Translations under genes and position numbers: made by a program
DNA from: Mycolicibacterium pyrenivorans
GTDB lineage: Bacteria; Actinomycetota; Actinomycetes; Mycobacteriales; Mycobacteriaceae
Assembly (NCBI RefSeq): GCF_025821625.1
Contig: NZ_JACKSH010000016.1
Span: forward strand, 446 to 61,360
Length of the DNA stretch: 60,915 nt
Reading direction: 5' to 3'
In this document: in pieces, positions 58,092-60,915 of the stretch
Position numbering within the stretch: the first letter of the stretch is position 1
Layout of the letters: the number at the start of each line of letters is the position of its first letter
Notes under the pieces: model-generated
The model's input: only the letters and a program-made list of their open reading frames with translations
Told to the model about the DNA's origin: nothing
Database searches by the model: none

Positions 58092-58155
58092 CCGCCGAAA
58101 CTGCATTCCGTATGGGCGCTTCTCGAAAAAGTGCTGCTGGAATGCCATTTCGGCA
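58092..58155. repeat. Family A repeat, copy 5 (diverged arms)
   Basis: Left arm CCGCCGAAACTGCATTCC (58092-58109) and right arm CTGCTGGAATGCCATTTCGG (58134-58153); 14 of 16 core positions still pair, including two changes that compensate each other (GGAATT to GAAACT / ATTTCG). The loop keeps TTCTCGAAAAAGT. It lies inside the reductase-desaturase operon. Confidence 0.7.
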
Positions 58156-58161
58156 CGGGGT

Positions 58162-59223
58162 TTACAGGGTGATGGCGACGTCGCCGACCGGGGCGGACAC
58201 GCAGAGCTGCACGTCCTCTTCCTCGGCGCTGGACACCGCACCGGTGATCACGTTGCGCACCGCGCCGCTGGTCTTGCGGCGTGTGCAGGAAAAGCAGATT
58301 CCCATCCGGCAGCCGCTCTCGGGTTGAAGGCCTGCCGCCTCGGCCTGGTCGAGCAACGGCCGGCCGTCGTCGGCGATCTCGACACCGCTGTCGGCGAATG
58401 TCACACGGCCGCCGGAGGATTCGCCGGAGAACATCGGCGGGACGAAGCTCTCCGCCGCCGCGTTCGGGTAGACCGCGCGCACCGCGTCGGCGAGATCGGG
58501 TGGCCCGCAGACGAACACGTGGTTCCAGTCATCCCCGGCCGCGGCTAAATGCTCGGCACCGAAGCGGCCGACCAGATCCGAGCCCGCCGCCGAGCGTGTG
58601 TAGCCGTGTAGCACCGTCACGTTCGGCGTCGTCCGCGCGATCTCGGCGAGCTCGTCGCGGTAGCACGCTTCTTCGGCCGAGCGCGCGTAGTGGATGAACG
58701 CGACCTCACCGGTGTGCCGGCGCGCCCGCAACGTGCGCAGCATCGACATCACCGGGGTGATGCCGCTGCCGCCGGAGACGAACAGCATGCGGCCCGCCGG
58801 GTCGGTGGGCAGCGTGAAGTCGCCGCCGACGGAGTCGAGGCCGACGACCATGCCCTTGCGGGCGTGCTCGAACAGATAGGTGGACACCAGCCCGCCGTCG
58901 TGGCGGCCGATGGTCAGCTCGATGAGGCCGTCGCCCTCGGCGTTGGCCGGGGAGTACGGCCTGGTGCGTCGACGCCCGTCGATCTCGACCGACAGGTTGA
59001 TGTGCTGCCCGGCGCGGAAGCCGGTGAACGCACGGTTGGGAGCCAGCGTCAGCGTGACGCTGCGGGAGGTGCTGCGCCGCACCCCGACGATCCGGGCGCG
59101 GGCGTCGCCGCGCGTCCAGGTGGGGTCGACCAGCTCGGTGAAGCGGTCGACGCCATGCGGACCGGTCAGCAGGTCCAGCAATGCGGACCGCCGCCCTCGC
59201 TTGGTCAAAGTTTGGGTGAACAT
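58162..59223 (-). CDS. Ferredoxin-NAD(P)H reductase with C-terminal 2Fe-2S domain (desaturase partner)
   Basis: 353 residues from ATG 59223 (GTG 59229 possible). FAD site RTRPYSPANAEGDG, NAD(P) site MLFVSGGSGITPVMSMLRTL, CGPPDLADAV near the end of that domain. The plant-type 2Fe-2S domain has four Cys in ESGCRMGICFSCTRRK and VQLCVSAP. It matches Rv3230c, which passes electrons from NADPH to DesA3. First gene of the operon with desA3. Confidence 0.92.
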   Translation of the reverse strand: MFTQTLTKRGRRSALLDLLTGPHGVDRFTELVDPTWTRGDARARIVGVRRSTSRSVTLTLAPNRAFTGFRAGQHINLSVEIDGRRRTRPYSPANAEGDGLIELTIGRHDGGLVSTYLFEHARKGMVVGLDSVGGDFTLPTDPAGRMLFVSGGSGITPVMSMLRTLRARRHTGEVAFIHYARSAEEACYRDELAEIARTTPNVTVLHGYTRSAAGSDLVGRFGAEHLAAAGDDWNHVFVCGPPDLADAVRAVYPNAAAESFVPPMFSGESSGGRVTFADSGVEIADDGRPLLDQAEAAGLQPESGCRMGICFSCTRRKTSGAVRNVITGAVSSAEEEDVQLCVSAPVGDVAITL

Positions 59224-59284
59224 GTGTACACCGTGCGTCGGGTAAGGCCAGCATGTCAAGAGATCGCCCCAGGCTGTGGTAGCT

Positions 59285-59297
59285 TTCACATAGTGAA
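59285..59297. promoter_or_regulatory. Operator TTCAC-ATA-GTGAA over the TetR start codon
   Basis: A perfect 5-bp inverted repeat with 3-bp centre. The right half-site contains the GTG start of the TetR gene. The divergent reductase starts 62 bp away. The position suggests the TetR protein represses both itself and the desaturase operon. Confidence 0.6.
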
Positions 59298-60003
59298 CGA
59301 CCGTACTCCCAGCTCACGCTCTGGCCATTCGAGCAGGTCGAGCCGGTCGCGGTCGAGGGAGTCCCGCAGCTCGGACACTGGCGGCAGGGACACCCTGTCG
59401 CGGGAGCAGCGCAAGGAAGCCACCCGGCGGGCGATCGTCGCCGCCGCCCTGCACCTGCTCGCCGAGCGCAGCTTCAGCGCCCTGAGCCTGCGCGAGGTCA
59501 CCCGCGAGGCGGGCATCGTGCCCGCCGCGTTCTACCGCCACTTCGACTCGATGGAAGCGCTCGGGCTGGTCCTGATCGACGAGTCGTTTCGCGCCCTGCG
59601 CGACATGTTGCGTGGAGCGCGCGCCGGCAAGCTGGACCCCAACCGGGTCATCGAGTCCTCGGTCGACATCCTCATCGACGGTGTGCAGGAGCGCCGCGAG
59701 CACTGGCGCTTCATCGGCCGGGAACGCTCCAGCGGCGTGACCGTGCTGCGGTATGCGATCCGCACCGAGATCCGGCTGATCACCTCCGAGCTGGCGATCG
59801 ACCTGGCCCGCTTCCCCGGCCTGAACACCTGGAGCAGCGAGGACCTCAACATCCTGGCCAGCGTGTTCGTCAACTCGATGATCCTGATCGCCGAATCCCT
59901 CGAGGACACCACCGACCCCACGGCCATCGACGAGATCAGGCGCATCGCGATCAAGCAGCTGCGGATGATCACCGTCGGCGTGGCAGGGTGGCGCAGCAGT
60001 TAA
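59293..60003 (+). CDS. TetR-family regulator, probable fatty-acid desaturation repressor
   Basis: 236 residues from GTG 59293. A Ser/Arg-rich N-terminal arm (~30 residues) precedes the HTH: EATRRAIVAAALHLLAERSF, then LREVTREAGIVPAAFYRHFD. C-terminal domain includes REHWRFIGRERSSGVTVLRY. Divergent from a desaturase-reductase operon, it parallels DesT of Pseudomonas, which senses the saturated/unsaturated acyl-CoA ratio. The ligand here is inference. Confidence 0.88.
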   Translation: MNDRTPSSRSGHSSRSSRSRSRESRSSDTGGRDTLSREQRKEATRRAIVAAALHLLAERSFSALSLREVTREAGIVPAAFYRHFDSMEALGLVLIDESFRALRDMLRGARAGKLDPNRVIESSVDILIDGVQERREHWRFIGRERSSGVTVLRYAIRTEIRLITSELAIDLARFPGLNTWSSEDLNILASVFVNSMILIAESLEDTTDPTAIDEIRRIAIKQLRMITVGVAGWRSS

Positions 60004-60004
60004 C

Positions 60005-60793
60005 GTGACGGGCATGTCGTCCGTACTCGAAGTGACACACCCCAGGCCCGAGATCACGGTCCTCACCCTCAACCGACCCGACAAGCTCAACGCGCTGTCC
60101 TACGAACTGGTCGAAGACCTGCACGCGGCGTTGGACGCGATAGGCCTGGACAACATCTGCAGGGTGGTGGTGCTGACCGGCGGGGGCCGCGGCTTCTGCT
60201 CGGGCCTGGACCTCGGCGCGCCCAGCCCGCCGGAAGCCGGCGGCGGCACCGAGTTCCCCCGCTCGGGCATGCGGTGGCAGGAACGCATCGCCGACCTCAC
60301 CGCCAAGATCCACCGGCTGCGCCAACCGGTGATCGCGGCCGTCAACGGCGTCGCCTACGGCGGCGGCTTCGGCATCGCGGCAGCCTGCGACATCCGCATC
60401 GCGGCGCCGTCGGCGCGGTTCTGCACCCAGTTCATCAAGCTCGGGCTGGGCGGCTGCGACATCGGGGTCAGCTACACGCTGCCACGCATCGTCGGGGCGG
60501 GGCCGGCGTTCGACCTGATCCTGACGGCGCGTGCCGTCGACGCCGAGGAGGCGCTGCGGCTGGGTCTGGTGTGCCGGATCGCCGACTCCGTCACCGACGA
60601 GGCCCTCGCGATCGCCGAAACCCTCTGCGGCTACGGCAAGTTCGGCGTCGAGTCGACCAAGCAGGTGTTGTGGGCCAACCTCGAGGCATCGAGCCTGGAG
60701 GCCGCGCTGCACCTGGAGAACCGCAGCCAGATCCTGGCGTCGACGAGCGGCGAGATGCGCGAGGCCGCCGCCGGGGTGCTGCGCAAGACCTGA
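60005..60793 (+). CDS. Enoyl-CoA hydratase/isomerase family protein
   Basis: 262 residues from GTG 60005; ATG 60014 is equally good. Crotonase fold: LTLNRPDKLNALSYELVEDL, oxyanion-hole segments RGFCSGLDLGAP and AVNGVAYGGGFGIAAACDIR. In KLGLGGCDIGVSYTLPRIVG the first catalytic Glu position of classic hydratases is not obvious, so it may be an isomerase or a hydratase with altered chemistry. It starts one base after the TetR stop, so it is probably co-transcribed and under the same control. Confidence 0.88.
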   Translation: MTGMSSVLEVTHPRPEITVLTLNRPDKLNALSYELVEDLHAALDAIGLDNICRVVVLTGGGRGFCSGLDLGAPSPPEAGGGTEFPRSGMRWQERIADLTAKIHRLRQPVIAAVNGVAYGGGFGIAAACDIRIAAPSARFCTQFIKLGLGGCDIGVSYTLPRIVGAGPAFDLILTARAVDAEEALRLGLVCRIADSVTDEALAIAETLCGYGKFGVESTKQVLWANLEASSLEAALHLENRSQILASTSGEMREAAAGVLRKT

Positions 60794-60807
60794 GCGCACT
60801 TGCCCGG

Positions 60808-60827
60808 CGCCGGAATTGCATTCCAGC
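60808..60827. repeat. Family A repeat, copy 6 (left arm only)
   Basis: CGCCGGAATTGCATTCCAGC, 14 bp after the enoyl-CoA hydratase stop. The bases that follow show neither the loop core nor the right arm, so this is a half element. The remaining ~90 bp to the window end hold no supported gene. Confidence 0.7.
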
Positions 60828-60915
60828 CAATTTGACCTTGCGGTCGCCCGTTCGGGGGTGAAAATGGGTCGGTGGTCGCCTTGCGACGCCGTCTCTGCAT
60901 GGTTCTTCGAGGCCG

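Overview
The window is high-GC actinobacterial DNA from a non-tuberculous mycobacterium, probably a rapid grower (Mycolicibacterium-like). The evidence is gene content and order. The sets accD5-accE5-maf, sseA-sufE-like, accA3, rsbW-sigF, lat-lrpA / hglS-pcd, lhr-nei and an atsB-type sulfatase follow, with insertions, the order I know from the M. tuberculosis Rv3280-Rv3299c segment. Mycobacterial haem-binding proteins, an MTB12-like antigen and a DesA3-type desaturase point the same way. I saw no tRNA, rRNA, CRISPR array, insertion sequence or phage gene.

Layout. 1-5 kb: envelope/polysaccharide-like genes (Wzz-type protein, DUF4012 protein plus a decayed copy of its C-terminus) and a pair of duplicated secreted proteins, in less GC-rich DNA with long non-coding gaps. 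5-7.7 kb: accD5, accE5 and maf. 8-10.5 kb: two PASTA-like secreted proteins and an acyltransferase-3 gene broken by one in-frame TGA. 10.5-18.5 kb: a catabolic island between maf and sseA (amidase, DUF3830, 2-hydroxyacid dehydrogenase, two maleate isomerase/arylmalonate decarboxylase-type enzymes, GntR regulator, aldehyde dehydrogenase, MHS transporter). Two copies of one ATTGT-NN-ACAAT operator sit in front of its divergent promoters. 18.7-25.4 kb: sseA, SufE-like gene, a GGDEF-EAL protein and accA3. 25.4-31 kb: the SigF stress module (STAS protein, sigF, rsbW) with three SigF-like promoters, driving an epimerase-like protein, an unlisted 51-residue membrane protein and a CsbD protein. 31-34.9 kb: regulators, CBS-BON protein, TerC, an Mrr-like nuclease. 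34.8-39.5 kb: lysine catabolism (lat, lrpA, hglS-like DUF1338, pcd). 39.6-41.6 kb: SDR, a truncated CYP102-like gene and a TetR regulator. 41.6-43.5 kb: two haemophore-like proteins with three paralogous Cys-rich small secreted partners. 43.7-51.3 kb: MalT-type LuxR regulator, lhr and nei. 51.3-60.9 kb: DUF559 protein, MTB12-like antigen, sulfatase with DUF1330 partner, AraC regulator, desaturase with its reductase and TetR repressor, and an enoyl-CoA hydratase.

Two intergenic repeat families stand out. Family A is a 22-24 bp inverted repeat with a 17-19 nt loop. It has six complete, variant or half copies, all in the last 9.6 kb, and it supplies the C-terminal codons of two genes. Family B is a roughly 60 bp imperfect palindrome with three copies. 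It sits at 3' ends of genes, and one copy lies exactly where a P450 gene loses homology. Local duplication is a recurring theme: the DUF4012 C-terminus, two secreted-protein pairs, the isomerase pair and the haemophore modules.
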